From: Juglans regia
Taxonomy: Eukaryota > Streptophyta > Magnoliopsida > Fagales > Juglandaceae
NCBI RefSeq assembly: GCF_001411555.2
Contig: NC_049910.1
Coordinates: 31,343,150-31,407,149 of the forward strand
DNA length: 64,000 nt
Direction: 5' to 3'
Part shown: one piece after another, positions 36,532 to 48,159 of the stretch
Numbering within the stretch: the first letter of the stretch is position 1
How the letters are laid out: each line of letters starts with the position of its first letter
Translations under genes and position numbers: made by a program
The notes under the pieces: model-generated
Told to the model about the DNA's origin: nothing
The model's database searches: none
Seen by the model: only the letters and a program-made list of their open reading frames with translations

Positions 36532-37460
36532 TTGAACTCAATTTCCAACGCCAAGCTTACTTCATTCTCACTTGGCCTCCGTTTGCTTACGAACCCCTGC
36601 AAAGATTTCGCCATGTGAATACTTGCACTTGAGTCTATCCACCAAGAATTTAAAGGCACATCTACTAAAGAAGACTCAAAACAAACTAAGGCCAATGAGG
36701 TACTTGTCAAGTTCTTCTTCTTCTTCTTCTCTAACCAAGCTTTAAACTTAAAACAATCATTTTGCCAATGACCCTTCCTCTTACAAAACTTACATTGATA
36801 ATTTTTCTTCATAGTTTCTTTAGGACCACTAGAAGTCTGACCTTCAAACCTTTTACTGTGCTGATTTCGGTGTGACTTATTTCCCTTATGGAACTTAGAC
36901 TTATGATTATGAAAGGACCCCTTGTTCTGTTGTGGCTGAAAAGCTAATTGCACAATTTCAACAGTCTCACGACGCATCCTACACTCCTCTTGGGCACATA
37001 CTACTATCAAATCATTTAAATCTCATTTATCTCGTTGAGCATTGTAAGCTACCTTTAGCTGATTAAACTGGCTGGGAAGACTGTTAAGAACATGATAAAC
37101 CAAAAAAGGCTCAACAATGAGAATTTTGAGGGCTTCTAGCTTAGAGGATATATGTATCATTTTCATAATGTACTCCCTAACTCCACTAGAATCATCATAT
37201 TTCATACTCATTAGTCTATCCATCAGGTCTCCAGTTTCAGCTTTATCAGATTCAACAAACATTTGTCCTATGGCACCCAAAAATTGCTTAACATTATTAT
37301 TGTCCGGAATAGCTCCCATAATGGAAGATGATATAGAATGTTTGATGATCTTTAAACAAAGCCTATTTGCCCTAACCCACTTTTGATATTCAGCCACATA
37401 ATTATTCACTGTCAAAGTTTCAATAGCAGATAATTGACTTGAAATAGAGGAGGCACTCAA
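36528..37460 (-). pseudogene. Copia-3 gag
   Basis: It starts MSASSISSQLSAIETLTVNN. UBN2-type gag motifs (LNSLPSQFNQLKVAYNAQRDK) run into an in-frame TGA near 37023 where Trp is expected. The frame continues with the knuckle CKFCKRKGHWQNDC, a Lys run encoded by repeated AAG, and the protease-adjacent LVDVPLNSWWIDSSASIHM, in which the protease triad reads DSSA. A 1-nt frameshift near 36530 separates it from pol. Confidence 0.87.
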
Positions 37461-39063
37461 AACTGTGAAAACATGAAATAGTACATTTTATTTAATTATC
37501 ATCCAAACATAATGCATGTAGTCAATGGATGATATCAAATTGTGCTAATTAATATGAGCTATTAATTAGACAATCCATAATTAAGCTCGGAACCATATGA
37601 GCTTCATTACGGTAAGAGCCTTGGTGCATCATTGTAAAGTCACATTTGGGTTGACTAAGAACATGCTATAAGGTACTCTTAAAACATATCACAAAGCTAA
37701 TTAATAAAATGACATCAGTTTCGAAATACCATCACCTTTAGGCAAAAAGAAATTTCTAGACTAATGCAATCTCATTAACTAGTTCACACCATTTTCTAAA
37801 ATGTCATACACAATAACACCTTTGGGCAAGATATTATGTGCAATAAATTAGAAAACAAAGATATCCTTTTTTTTTTTTTTAAATATCAATGAGTGTGTCA
37901 TTTTGGCGGCTACCACCCATTAATATTTTAAAAATTTCACTTAATAGAGAAAACAAGGATAATCTGAATGTCCATGAATTACAATCACAAAATGATAATA
38001 ATAATCATAAACTTGACACAATCAAAGTAAGAGTTCAAATGTGATTGTGAGACAAAAACAGTTTGAATAGATAAAGTATATAAGACAACAGATATGTCTA
38101 AAATTAAATATGAACTTGGAAAGTATATATATACAAAATACCTTTAACAAGTCACAAAATTAACATGCATCCAAAACATGTTAAGAGAGAGAGTACATAT
38201 ATGCACAGATCATATAAGATACTAACTATTCACCACAAAAATTATCATAATATATTACAGTACACTGTAGCCCTTAGAAAAATGTGTAAATAATATTCAA
38301 AATTATAAAACAGTGTCTTATGATGTTACAAAAAATTTTCAAAAAACATATAAAGAATTAATAGGGCGAGTACATAAATACTGGAAAAAGAAAATGAGGA
38401 AAAATACTGTTCACGGGGCTACACAGGCTGCACGCGCCACCTACTGCGCGTGGGCAACATTCTGGCTGGAGGTGAATTCATCTTCAACCTCCAGCTGGGT
38501 CTGAAATCGGGTCGCGGGTCAGCAATCCGGGTTTACGGGTTTTCAAATGGATTTTTCTCAATTTCTTGCAATTCTTGGGTCAAAAAATAAAATTAATTTA
38601 GGGGAAACAATATATGGTGCCCGAAAAATACATATATGATGTTTTAAAACAATGGGTATCCATATTTAGTGAAGATTAATCAAACTTTGAAATGGGTATG
38701 AACTCTAGTTTTGTAAAAACTCAAAACCGAAACAAAGCAATGATTAAACACATCTAAAACAAGTAAATAGCATTCCAAAAACCGATTTTGATATGAGTTT
38801 GATCAATCGATTATGTAATACCATTTTCTTGCCCAAAATTGGTTTCGAAAAAAAAAAATATATATATTAAACGAAACCATAACAGTAAGGCTGCGGAAAG
38901 AAAGGAGAGAAAATAAAAGCCCAGACGATTTGAAGATTTACAATAAATAAATTCCACAAATTTGATTTTGAGCAATTGATTTGCATAGAGAAAAGAAAAC
39001 CAAAAATATAACATCAAAACAGCATCCTCGCATTCTTAAGAAAGATTCTAATCCTAGCATGGT
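37461..39063 (-). other. Copia-3 long leader with GC-rich patch
   Basis: No protein domain is seen. A GC-rich patch at about 38400-38530, with GCACGCGCC and GGGTCGCGGGTC strings, stands out in AT-rich surroundings. It may be a captured fragment or an old insertion. The rest is featureless. Confidence 0.5.
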
Positions 39064-39078
39064 AGCTCTGATACCAAA

Positions 39079-39563
39079 TGTAAAAATACGAAAATACATG
39101 CTAGAAACCAGAATCTAAATAGCAATACAAAATATGAACATAGTGAAGATGTATCTGCGGAAGCCATGTTTAGAGAATGCAGACAGACATATCTTCCCCT
39201 CCTTGCTCCTTACAAATTATCAGCTATCAATGGAGCAAGCTAATGGACATATGGAGAGGAGGAGAGATTTAGCCTCTTATAAATGAAAACTTATGGAGTC
39301 CATCCATTAAGAACTCAAATTCAAATGGGTCTATAAAAATTTTGGAATAAAAACCCTTAAATTTTCAGACTTACATACGTAATTATAGCACAATATAAAT
39401 AAGATATATACATATATTACTAAAGTGCAATAAATTTCAAATGATCACTCAACTTAATGGGTTAAAACAAAATATCATTATGAGTTATATATATATATAT
39501 ATATATAACCCATTTTATAAAACATGCAATCAAAAAAAGTCCATATTTAAAATTATTTCAACA
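39079..39563 (-). repeat. Copia-3 5' LTR
   Basis: 485 bp, including an (AT)n run at 39486-39507 that accounts for most of the length difference from the 3' copy. Confidence 0.95.
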
Positions 39564-39568
39564 TATGC

Positions 39569-40159
39569 ATGCAGTATCCCTCGCTCGCTCAATCTTTCGT
39601 ACCCTAATCATGAATTTTCTGAATTTCTTCTGTCTTCCTTTTATTTTTCTACTTGTCATTAGTACTCGATCTCCTAGGAAAAATGCAGAGAAATCTTTTG
39701 TTTAATCTAACATAAGAAGATTCTCTGAAACAAAACGACGCGAGAAGGACTAGCAGCAGGTTTTTTCCAGCAGGCATTTCGAGAATCATTTCAAGGTACA
39801 GATTCCAGAAACCAACTGCAAACCAAACATCCATGACATGCGACCCCAATCATGTCGTTCGTTCCATTCCCATCAGATCATAAAGAACATATATATCATT
39901 AATTTTAATTCTTTGCAAACGTGCTAGCTAGAGGCCGGAGTAAGGCCGAGCCAATCCCACGTGGCCGGGGCTGGCACATCATGCAGTAGTACTCTACGTG
40001 ATGTTTTCTGTGTTGTCTTCTGTACGTACTTACTGGCCATCCCCATGGCCATGGGCCATAATATTCACGTTTTCTTAGAAAAAGACAATTATTCGTGTAC
40101 GTTGCCAGCTTTAATTATCACATGTTAAGTACTATGAAAGAAAATAATCAAATTGAAAA
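39569..40159. other. intergenic, no gene seen
   Basis: No supported gene. A CCACGTGG palindrome (G-box core) occurs near 39959, but no gene follows for it to regulate. Confidence 0.55.
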
Positions 40160-40363
40160 GAAAAATGCTACTTCCACTCTATTATTTTATGTATTTTAAT
40201 TTTTTTATTTAATAATTAAAAAAATAACTAATTTATTAATATATTTTTATATTTTTTTAAAAATGATAAAAAAATATGAATAAAAAATAAAAAAAATAAA
40301 AAAAAATTTTGAACTAACGGTAAGATAGAACGGTACACTCGGAGTGACAGAATAGCATCGCTC
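40160..40363. mobile_element. Mutator-like MITE, 204 bp
   Basis: A perfect 9-bp TSD, AATTGAAAA (40151-40159 and 40364-40372). The left end GAAAAATGCTACTTCC pairs with the complement of the right end, GAGCGATGCTATTCTG; both carry ATGCTA. The interior is A/T runs. The end sequence and TSD length agree with the element at 43798. Confidence 0.85.
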
Positions 40364-40474
40364 AATTGAAAAATTGATTTTCAATATTATGCTTCAAGTA
40401 TTGTCAAGTAATTTGACAGTATACATGCTTTTTAACCTGTTTTCTGAATGAAAGAATAAGGGCTTATAAACTTA

Positions 40475-40638
40475 ACCCTCGATTGGTTTCGCAGTTCAGA
40501 TGAGATGTTTTGTTGAAAGTTAAATAAAATTAAATTTGAAAAAATTAAATTGTTTATTCTATATTATGTGAGAGTTTGAAAAAGTTATAATGATTATATA
40601 AGATGAGATAGTTTAGTTTTGTATAACCAAACCAGCAC
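40475..40638. mobile_element. Tourist-like MITE, CATCTCATC family, copy 2
   Basis: 164 bp flanked by TTA (40472-40474 and 40639-40641). Left end ...GATTGGTTTCGC; the complement of the right end ...CTGGTTTGGTTATAC. Internal AGATGAGATG and GATGAGATAG match the other family members. Confidence 0.7.
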
Positions 40639-40679
40639 TTACAAATCGATATTGAAGGGGATAAAATATTCTAAATCCA

Positions 40680-41250
40680 AATAAATTAGGTCCAACCCAT
40701 CAAAGGGCCCCCACTAGAAGACATAAAAGGGAAAGAGAGAAGGAAGGGACAAAGAGGAGATAAGGGAAAAAATTTTGTCAGAATGAAGGGAAGGTGGCCA
40801 TAGAAAGGAAAAGGAGAAACTAGAGAAAAAAGAGTGGTCAAACACGCAAAAGAAAATGCTGTCATTCCTTACCATGACCAAGGCAAGAATAAAAAGGGAT
40901 CAGATCAGGCAATAAGGGACTTCGACTTCTTGAGTTTCTTCAACCTAGCGACGAGAGCTCTAGCGAGGATATCTCATCCAACAAATAAATCTCCGACTTC
41001 CATTGTACAAGGAGAAATGAGAGATCATGAGAGATTGTAAAATACTCATGTTATAGTGGACTCCCCCTCCCTAAATGCCCGCGGATGTAGGATTTATGCC
41101 GAACCACGTAAATCTGTGTCTCAACTTCTTTTATTTTCCCTGCATATATTTTACATGATTCATTATCATGGATGTGCGCACGGATACCGTACAACAACAT
41201 CGAACCACTATCGGGGTTCCAAACTACACCGATCGAGACCCGGATCGTCA
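40680..41250 (+). repeat. decayed LTR remnant
   Basis: The stretch 41050-41120 has GCGGATGTAGGA, then GAACCACGTAAATCTG. This is the same motif pair as in the Copia-1 LTR (GTGGACGTAGA; AACCACGTAAATCT) and is common in plant LTRs. Purine-rich sequence precedes it. No matching second LTR, TSD or coding domain was found, so it is a solo or broken LTR at best. The 68-codon frame at 40834-41040 has no recognisable domain. Confidence 0.5.
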
Positions 41251-42210
41251 TAGCGGGTCAAGAATGACTATTTCTCCCCATTCGGCCTGTTGTACGATTT
41301 TTTAGCATTAACAAATACAATTATAGATACGGTATATATAGCAAACTTGATGTGAATATAATATGTGGAATTTGAGAGGCATGAAAACATAGATCTCTTG
41401 CAAGTTGTGAGGGTAGCCTATTGTACCTATGAAAATGCTATTTATCATCCTTTTTTACTATAATCTCTAGTGTGACATTAAATAATTGATAGATAAATGA
41501 AAATGAATAAATAATTTTTTAATCATTTGATGCTACATCAGGAGCTCACGATAAAAGGACGTTGGTTAAAATGATGATATTAATAGCATTTCTCTCTCTC
41601 TCTATATATATATTGATTGGGACCGAGTGTCTAAAAACAAAGTCTCGACCAATCCCCGTTATTTGATGGGTTGAATCAAGTTTCTCAAACCCCCTTTCCA
41701 TTACAATATATAATTTTGAAAGCTTTTATTCTTGTTTCTATAAAATGATTTACAGGATTTGAACCTATAATATATCTACTACTCATACCGCTTTCTTAAT
41801 TCTTTGACTTGCTAGCTAATTGGTAGAACAAATATTTCCCCGAGTTCGAGTTTGCAATTACATAAAGCTGGTCATTATAAAGCAACACAAGGCTGACTGC
41901 GGGCCTGAAAATGTTACCACTGCCGCATGACTTTAAATAAATAAAGCGCGGCACGTACTATAGTCTTAGGTATAGAGGCAACGCAAATTCTAATCCGGCC
42001 CAAATAAGGTGCTGGGCTTTGTTGTAGGAAAACACGTACGCTACTTAACATATCAAAGTTGACTGAATATGTATTGGCTTTTATTTTTTAATTTTTTACA
42101 TTTTATTTTAATAAAAATTAGTTATAAAATGATAAAAAGTGAGAAAAAGAAAAGAAAAAAAGGATATAAATTCGGTCATGTATGGTATACTGAGTATATA
42201 ATAGCACACT
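41251..42210. other. intergenic, no gene seen
   Basis: Unremarkable sequence with a short (CT)n(AT)n run near 41590-41612. Confidence 0.6.
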
Positions 42211-42457
42211 TTGTCGTATGAATAATGATAGGGTTACTACCCTACTACTATCTATCTACTATTTTTTTTATATTTAATTTTTTTTAATTTTTTATTTTAC
42301 TTAATAATTAAGGAATTCAGTATGAATAACTTGCTGAGGAATACACTGCCTTGGAGGTGAAATAAGCCATTTTTCAAATGAATCCATTGGGTTAGTTTCC
42401 TACAGAGGGGTTTTTGCTAACGTGTACTACAGGCTCTGCTAGGGTTTTGTTTTCTCT

Positions 42458-43797
42458 ATGAGGTTCTGCTGCATGGAAGCCTTTGGGGCTGAGGGTGCCC
42501 CGGCTCACCCTCGTTCATATGCTGATCTGGTGGCGAAAATGCCACAACCCATCCCTGAGGTGGAGGTGCCTATGCGTCCTCTGAAGGTTTTTGAAGGAGT
42601 GCCTTATGTGTCTTTTACAAAGGAGGAGATTGAGAGATATGCTCAACCATTCAAGTTTTCTCTAGTCTTGAAGTTTCTGCGCAGACGACCATCACTACTA
42701 GATAATATTAGAGCTTTTTGAAGGAGGCGTTGGGGGCTGACAGTTCAGCCAGTGATTTCGGCGATGGCTAATCCAAGATCGGTTTTTGTAAGGCTATCGA
42801 ATGAAGAGGACTTTATCAAAGGCTTTTCACGTGAGGCTTTTGAGGTTGATGGTGTGCCATATCGAGTCTTCCATTGGTCCCCTGACTATGTTGAAGATCA
42901 AGAGCCTTCCATGGTTCTGGTATGGATTTTCTTACCTGGACTTCCTCCGAATTATTACCATGAATATTTCTTGAGGAATATTACGGTTCCACTGGGGCAG
43001 TATATTCAATGGGATAATTGTACACGTTGTGCTACGAAGTGGGATGGTGCACTGGTTTGCATTAAAATGGATATTTCTAAACCGCCTATGGAAGAGTTCT
43101 GGATTGGTGTTCCTAATAAGCCGTCGAGCTGGTTACAGGTTGTGGTGTTTGAAACACTTCTTGCATTTTGTATGAGATGTTGCATGCAAGGGCATAATCT
43201 AAAAACGTGTATCAGGGACGGAAAGAAATCTCAAGGAGGGGATGGTAAAATGCAAGTGGGCTGGGGCAGGAAGGAAAACAAAAATGGAGAGGATGGGAGT
43301 AGTAAAGAGGCGGGTGTCGATGCTAAACAAACAATACAAGAGCCTCTGAAGGAGAATGGCATTAGATTGGAAGGAAGTGATAATAAAGAACAGAAGGAAT
43401 CAGTTGTGGAAGATAAATAGTTGGTGGTTTTTGGTGGAGAGGATACGAAAGTAGAGGTGCAATTGGAGAAAGCTTTGCCTGAGTTGGAGGATAATATTGA
43501 GAATTAGGAAGGTGTACTGCTGGTGGAGGAAGATGATGGGTTGACAGGGGAGGGTAGTGCAGGCTGTTCTCTTGCGGTGGAGAACGTTTTGGTGCAATGT
43601 GCAGATGGAAGGGAAGAAGGGGAGTTGGAGGTGATGCAGGATTTAGGTGGAGGGGCATGTGATGGTATGGTATCAGGGGTGAATGTTGAGGTGGAGGATT
43701 GTATATTGGAGAATGTAGGGGAGATAGCTAGTGATGGTGGGGTAGCGGATGGAGGTCTGGTAATTGATTTGCGAGTGCAATCCGATTCTGAAATAAA
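42458..43797 (+). pseudogene. LINE-C ORF1 (DUF4283 and zinc knuckle)
   Basis: It starts MRFCCMEAFGAEGAPAHPRS. DUF4283-type motifs include FKFSLVLKFLRRRPSL, NPRSVFVRLSNEEDF and LVWIFLPGLPPNYYHEYF, followed by the knuckle CMRCCMQGHNLKTC and a long acidic tail. In-frame stops fall at 42719-42721, near 43418 and near 43505; otherwise one frame runs to the MITE at 43798. It is similar to LINE-B ORF1, including the HPRSYADL / TPRSFAEL start region and the GHNLKTC knuckle. Confidence 0.86.
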
Positions 43798-44009
43798 GAA
43801 AAATTCTATTCCTAAGCCTCATACACCACATACTATTCTTTTTATGATTTCTTTAATTTTATTCTCTTACCAAATGTGTGGTATATAGATTATGAGTAGA
43901 ATAATTCAATTATTTTAAGAATAATAAAACCAAAAAAAACTTTAAAAAAAATTTTAAAAAATAAAAAAATTTTGGTGTGTGGTGTATGGACTTATGTATA
44001 GCAATGCTC
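43798..44009. mobile_element. Mutator-like MITE inside LINE-C
   Basis: 212 bp with a perfect 9-bp TSD, TGAAATAAA (43789-43797 and 44010-44018). The left end is GAAAAATTCTATTCCTAAG and the complement of the right end is GAGCATTGCTATACATAAG; both then read CATACACCACA. The interior is AT-rich. It inserted into ORF1 of LINE-C, so it is younger than LINE-C. Confidence 0.88.
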
Positions 44010-44114
44010 TGAAATAAATATGGGACATGAAAATCTGGGAAAAGGAAAAATATGTTAACTCTGATTCTAAAAACATGAGTCCGAGTTCAGGTAAACTCTG
44101 TATATGGGAGTTTT

Positions 44115-46459
44115 TTGCTACATGTTCTTAATTATTTTGGCTTTTCTGCGAGTTTCTGTGGCTTGATTAATAGATGTATCTCTCATAATTGGTTTTCAGT
44201 AGTGATGAATGGTGTTCCTAAAGGTTATTTTCATGGTGGGCGGGGGCTACGACAGGGTGATTCGTTGTCACCCTATCTTTTCATTATTATTGAAGAAGTT
44301 CTCTCTCCGTTGATCAAACAAAAATCCCTAAACAAGAAGATTGGTGCTTTTTCCCTTCCAAGGCAAGCTCCAATAATTTCACATCTATTGTATGCAAATG
44401 ATATTGTCATTTTTGCAAATGGGGGTTCCTCTTCAGTGCGAGAAATTTCAAAGACTCTGAAAATTTATGAACGGTGGTCTATGCAAAAGGTTAGCTCCTC
44501 TGAATCTTCTTTTACTTTTTCGAAACATATTGTGGCTACTAGAAGGCAGAGGTTATTGAGAATTTTGGGTTTTGTGGAAGGAAAATTGCCGTTTAAATAT
44601 TTAGGTGCCTATTTTAGCTGGTCGATTGAAAGCGGTGCATCTTGATGATATAGTTGGTAGAATAAAAGATAGAATGGAGGGATGGAAAAATAAAATTTTG
44701 CCGAATGGTTCGAGGGTGTTGCTCTTGCGTCAAGTTTTTATGAGTTTGCCTATCCATTTACTTTCTACAGTACATGCGCCGGTATGTGTGCTGAAAAAAA
44801 TCAATAGGAGCTTAAGTAATTTCTTTTGGGGTGTGAAGGATGGGAAGCCAAAAAACACTGGAAGTCTTGGGAACAATTGTGTCTTCCGACGTCTGAAGGG
44901 GGTATGGGTTTTCGTAATTTGAAGGATGTGCAAAATGATTATTTATGAAGTTTGCATGGAAGTTATTAACGAAGGATTCGCTTTGGTCTCAATTTTTCAA
45001 AGCTAAGTATATAAGGGATCGGCATATTTCTTTGTTGCTGCAGGGGAGAGGAACAAGGTTTTGGAAGAAGGTTCACGCTTGTTTACCAGAGGTTCTCAGT
45101 AGGTCCAAGTGTAAATTACGGCAAGGGAACGTCTCGTTTTGGTGGGATAAGTGGATGGATGATGGGCCTATTGGGGCATTACATGAGAACGTGGTGGATC
45201 TGTCTATGAAAGTGAACGAATGCTGGGTAGATAATTCCTGAGATGTTGATAGGTTGATCCGATTAATTGGGGAGGAAAAAGCGAATGAGGTGCTAAGTGT
45301 GGCACGTAAACGATTGGAGGGTGAGGATGTGTTAGTATGGGTGGGAAATAAGTCTGGGCAGTTCACTTCTCAGAGCGCATGGAATTGCATTTGAGTGCAG
45401 GCTCCAGAAGTAAGGTGGGCGGACTGGATGTGGCATGCTTGTTTGCCAAAAAATATGTATGTGACTATGTGGAAGGCATTTAATAATTCTCTGAGTGTAG
45501 ATGCGAAGCTGAGATTAGTGGGAATACCGATTGTATCGAAATCTAATTGTTGTTTGACGGGAGAATATGAGGACTTGAACCATGTTCTTGCGACTGGGAA
45601 GTTTGTAAGAGAGTTGTGGATTAAAGCGGCGGGACAGGTGGGACTTGGAAGTATAATTGCCTCATCTTGGAGGAATCTTGTTGAGATATGGTTTTAGAAA
45701 GCTACAAAGGGAACGCAGATGGGGTAGTTGTTGGGATTATTTCCCGCTGTCATCACATGGGCTCTTTGGGTGCGACGATGCCCTGTGCGAGTAGAAGGGA
45801 AGAGCGACTCTATTAACCAGGTTTGTATGCAAATGAAATATTGGGTTGGAAAAATTGGTGAGAAGCTAAAAACATCTAAGAAACAGTTGGTGAGCGATAC
45901 TCAAATATTACGAGAGCTTCAGGTTCCATTAAGTGAATCGAAGTTGCAAAGGCCTCGTATTGTTCGCTGGTCTTGACCGAGTGCAGGACGTTTGAAGTTG
46001 AACGTAGATGGAGCCTCGCGCGAAAACCCAGGGCCAGTGGGAGCAGGGGGAGTCTTGAGGGACGCAGGAGGTAATGTGAAGATGGCTTTTTTAGTGTGTT
46101 TGGGGCATGGCGCCAACAATTTTGCAGAACTTTTGGGTCTGTTGCATGGTGTTCAGATAGTGAAGGAGCAAGGAGTAGTGGAACTTGATTCTTGGTTGGT
46201 GGTTCATTGGATTACAGAAAAGAGATGTAATACCTGGTATCTTGAGGACTTTTGGGAGGAGGTAATGGAGGTTCTGCAGGGCCTAAATGTTCATATATAT
46301 CATATTTTCCGAGAAGGAAATAAAGCGACAGATTTTCTGGCTCGAATGGGGGCGGAAGGGAGGAGTGGGAAGTGGTGGTCGGCTCGGGAGCTTCCTCCAC
46401 TTCTTAGAGGAATTTTACGTCTTGAAAAAAGTGGATTTCCTTCTATCCGGTTGGGATAG
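44115..46459 (+). pseudogene. LINE-C ORF2, RT C-terminal half to RNase H
   Basis: It begins inside RT (VMNGVPKGYFHGGRGLRQGD). The catalytic box reads LLYANDIVIF, with Asn replacing the first catalytic Asp. RT thumb and zf-RVT regions follow (FKYLGAYF; SLNFFWG-like LSNFFWGVKDGKP; MWHACLPKNMYVTMWKAF). RNase H at 45992-46459 shows KLNVDGASRENPGPVGAGG, ELDSWLVVHW and FREGNKATDFLARMG, ending at a stop. Two frameshifts (near 44620 and 44930) and several stops are present. Endonuclease is absent. Confidence 0.87.
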
Positions 46460-46830
46460 CTAGTAGTTTGGGTTGTGGGGTTTTGTGTTTGTTGGGTGTC
46501 TTTGGGTTTTATTGAAATTGGGTTTTGGGTAGGTTTATTGTAGTTTTGTCCTTCAAGTATTTTCATGGTTTTCCTCCGCATAAAGTGATAATAAAAGTCA
46601 GAAGGGATCACTCATAGACATGTGATTCTTTCTCTTCTTTTTCTTTTTTTAAAAAATAATGATTAAGAAAGTGAGTATTAGTAAAGTTATAAATTTTTTT
46701 AATTTTTTCTTAGTGATTAAGGATGTTAAAAAAATACTTTAAAAAATGATACAAAAAAAAAAACTTGTAATACATTTGAGTAGTAGATAGGTAGTAATAG
46801 GATAGTAAACCTATCACTACCATTGTCGTA

Positions 46831-47142
46831 CAAGTGATGACGCCTCCACCCTATTCTTTCAAAAGAAAAATCAAAGAGGTGAAAAATGAAAAAAAAAAAA
46901 AATACAGAAACAAAGTTTTAGAATTAATGCTAATTATGACAACAACTAAGGAAAGGAAAACAAAAATTGAATTTTAAGGTATGAAGCCAACCCATCTTGG
47001 TAATGGTATTTTACACTAGTAATTAAGGTATGAAGCTATATATATTTATTGAAGCGTTAAAAGTGGAGCATAAGCTGAACTTGATCCAGTGTAAATTAGG
47101 ATTTGCTTTTGGTTTCCATCTTATAAACAGTAAGGTTTAGAA
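46831..47142. other. intergenic, no gene seen
   Basis: A short spacer between the split MITE and the next MITE. Confidence 0.6.
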
Positions 47143-47145
47143 TAA

Positions 47146-47343
47146 GGTCTTGTTTGTTTTGTGAGATGAGTTGAGATGAAAGTTGAATAAAATATTGTTA
47201 GAATATATATTTTCAATATTATTTTTATTTTGAGATTTGAACAATTTGAATTGTTTATTTTATTTTGTGTGAGAATTTAAAAAAATTATAATGATTAGAT
47301 GAATTGAGATGAATTGAGATGAACTATAAAAACAAACAAGGCT
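47146..47343. mobile_element. Tourist-like MITE, CATCTCATC family, copy 3
   Basis: 198 bp flanked by TAA (47143-47145 and 47344-47346). The left end is GGTCTTGTTTGTTTTG and the complement of the right end is AGCCTTGTTTGTTTTTATAG. Internal GAGATGAGTTGAGATG and its relatives recur. The 3-bp TAA TSD and GG..TTGTTTG ends fit the PIF/Harbinger Tourist type. Confidence 0.8.
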
Positions 47344-47428
47344 TAAGACATAGATATTTGTATGACTTTGGTATTGTAATATTTATAAGCGTTTTGCTAC
47401 ACATAAGTTGGTGTGTTAACACAACACT

Positions 47429-48000
47429 CACTACAATAAAAAAAATGACGTTTGTTTGGGATGAAATAAAAATTCTAAAAAAAAAAACGACGGAAGGCAT
47501 TTACAGTTCAAACGGTATTTGTAGAGACGAAAAATCTCGTCCTTAATAAAATAATTGTTCGAACATAGACAAAAATCGTTTGAACAAAATAAAATAAACA
47601 TTTGAACGGATATTATATATGGTCAAACGATAATTTGGTATGTCAAGTGACAAAATTTAGCTAGACATTGACTTACCATTCGAACAACACACAACGACGT
47701 TTGAACGTCAAGCTTAATCAATGTTCAAAAAGATATTATATATGATCGAAAGGGAAGTTGATGGGTTAAGTCACTAAATTTAGCGGAACATTGAGTTACC
47801 GTTCGAACAACTTATTATACTATTCGAACAAATTGGTTAATCAATGTTCGAATGTAAAATAAAGAGTTCTAATGGAGATTTATTGCAGAAATATCTAAAG
47901 GGCATGGAGAAACGTCCGAATGGTATATATTCCGTTCGTATGGTGACATAAGTTTTACAATTTTTTATGGCAACACAATACCTTATTTAATTATAGACAA
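47429..48000. repeat. CACTA left subterminal repeats
   Basis: At least ten copies or near-copies of the motif, in both orientations: GTTCGAAC, CGTTTGAAC, ATTCGAAC, GTTCGAAT. In CACTA elements such arrays are transposase binding sites; here that is inference. Confidence 0.75.
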
Positions 48001-48159
48001 ATATTTAATTTATATAAAAAATTAGCAATTAAATAATACATATAATAGAAATCAACAATTAATTTAGAAAATACAAAAACGATTCATAATTAAATTAAAT
48101 TTAAAACAAAAATTATTATATACAAAAAAAAAAAAAATGCAAATAAAAGATACAGACTA

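Larger units (their letters stand above)
32485..39563 (-). mobile_element. Copia-3: full-length Ty1/copia retrotransposon
   Basis: 7079 bp on the minus strand. LTRs begin TGTAAAAA and end with a CAACA or TAACA; TSD TATGC is perfect (32480-32484 and 39564-39568). The primer site TTTGGTATCAGAGCT follows the 5' LTR and AAGTGGGAGAA precedes the 3' LTR. The LTRs differ at roughly one position in ten, mostly transitions. Gag and pol resemble Copia-2. The leader between the 5' LTR and gag is unusually long (about 1.6 kb). Confidence 0.96.
42321..46650 (+). mobile_element. LINE-C: L1-type retrotransposon, internally deleted
   Basis: About 4.3 kb on the plus strand inside the MITE. Candidate TSDs AATAATTAAGGAATTCAG (left) and AATGATTAAGAAAGTGAG (right) agree at about 14 of 18 positions. 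ORF1 and the C-terminal half of ORF2 are present; the endonuclease and the first part of RT are missing. The 3' UTR shares GATCACTC.TAGACATGTG with LINE-B and LINE-D, so the three form one family. Confidence 0.85.
42219..46822. mobile_element. MITE split by LINE-C
   Basis: Two halves of one inverted-repeat element flank LINE-C. The left half starts TGAATAATGATAGGGTTACT (42219). The complement of the right end starts TGGTAGTGATAGGTTTACT (46822). The repeat continues about 40 bp to ATCTATCTACTA. The outer flanks share TTGTCGTA (42211-42218 and 46823-46830), an 8-bp TSD that suggests a hAT-type mover, or Mutator if one more base is counted. Without LINE-C the element would be a few hundred bp. 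Confidence 0.75.

Noticed and set aside
39957..39967. G-box CCACGTGG as a promoter element
   Set aside because: No gene or transcript start can be linked to it.
40834..41040. 68-codon frame as a small host gene
   Set aside because: No motif, no homology recognised, and it adjoins an LTR remnant; likely chance.
43362..43658. Proline-rich minus-strand frame
   Set aside because: Antisense shadow of the acidic Gly/Glu-rich tail of LINE-C ORF1.
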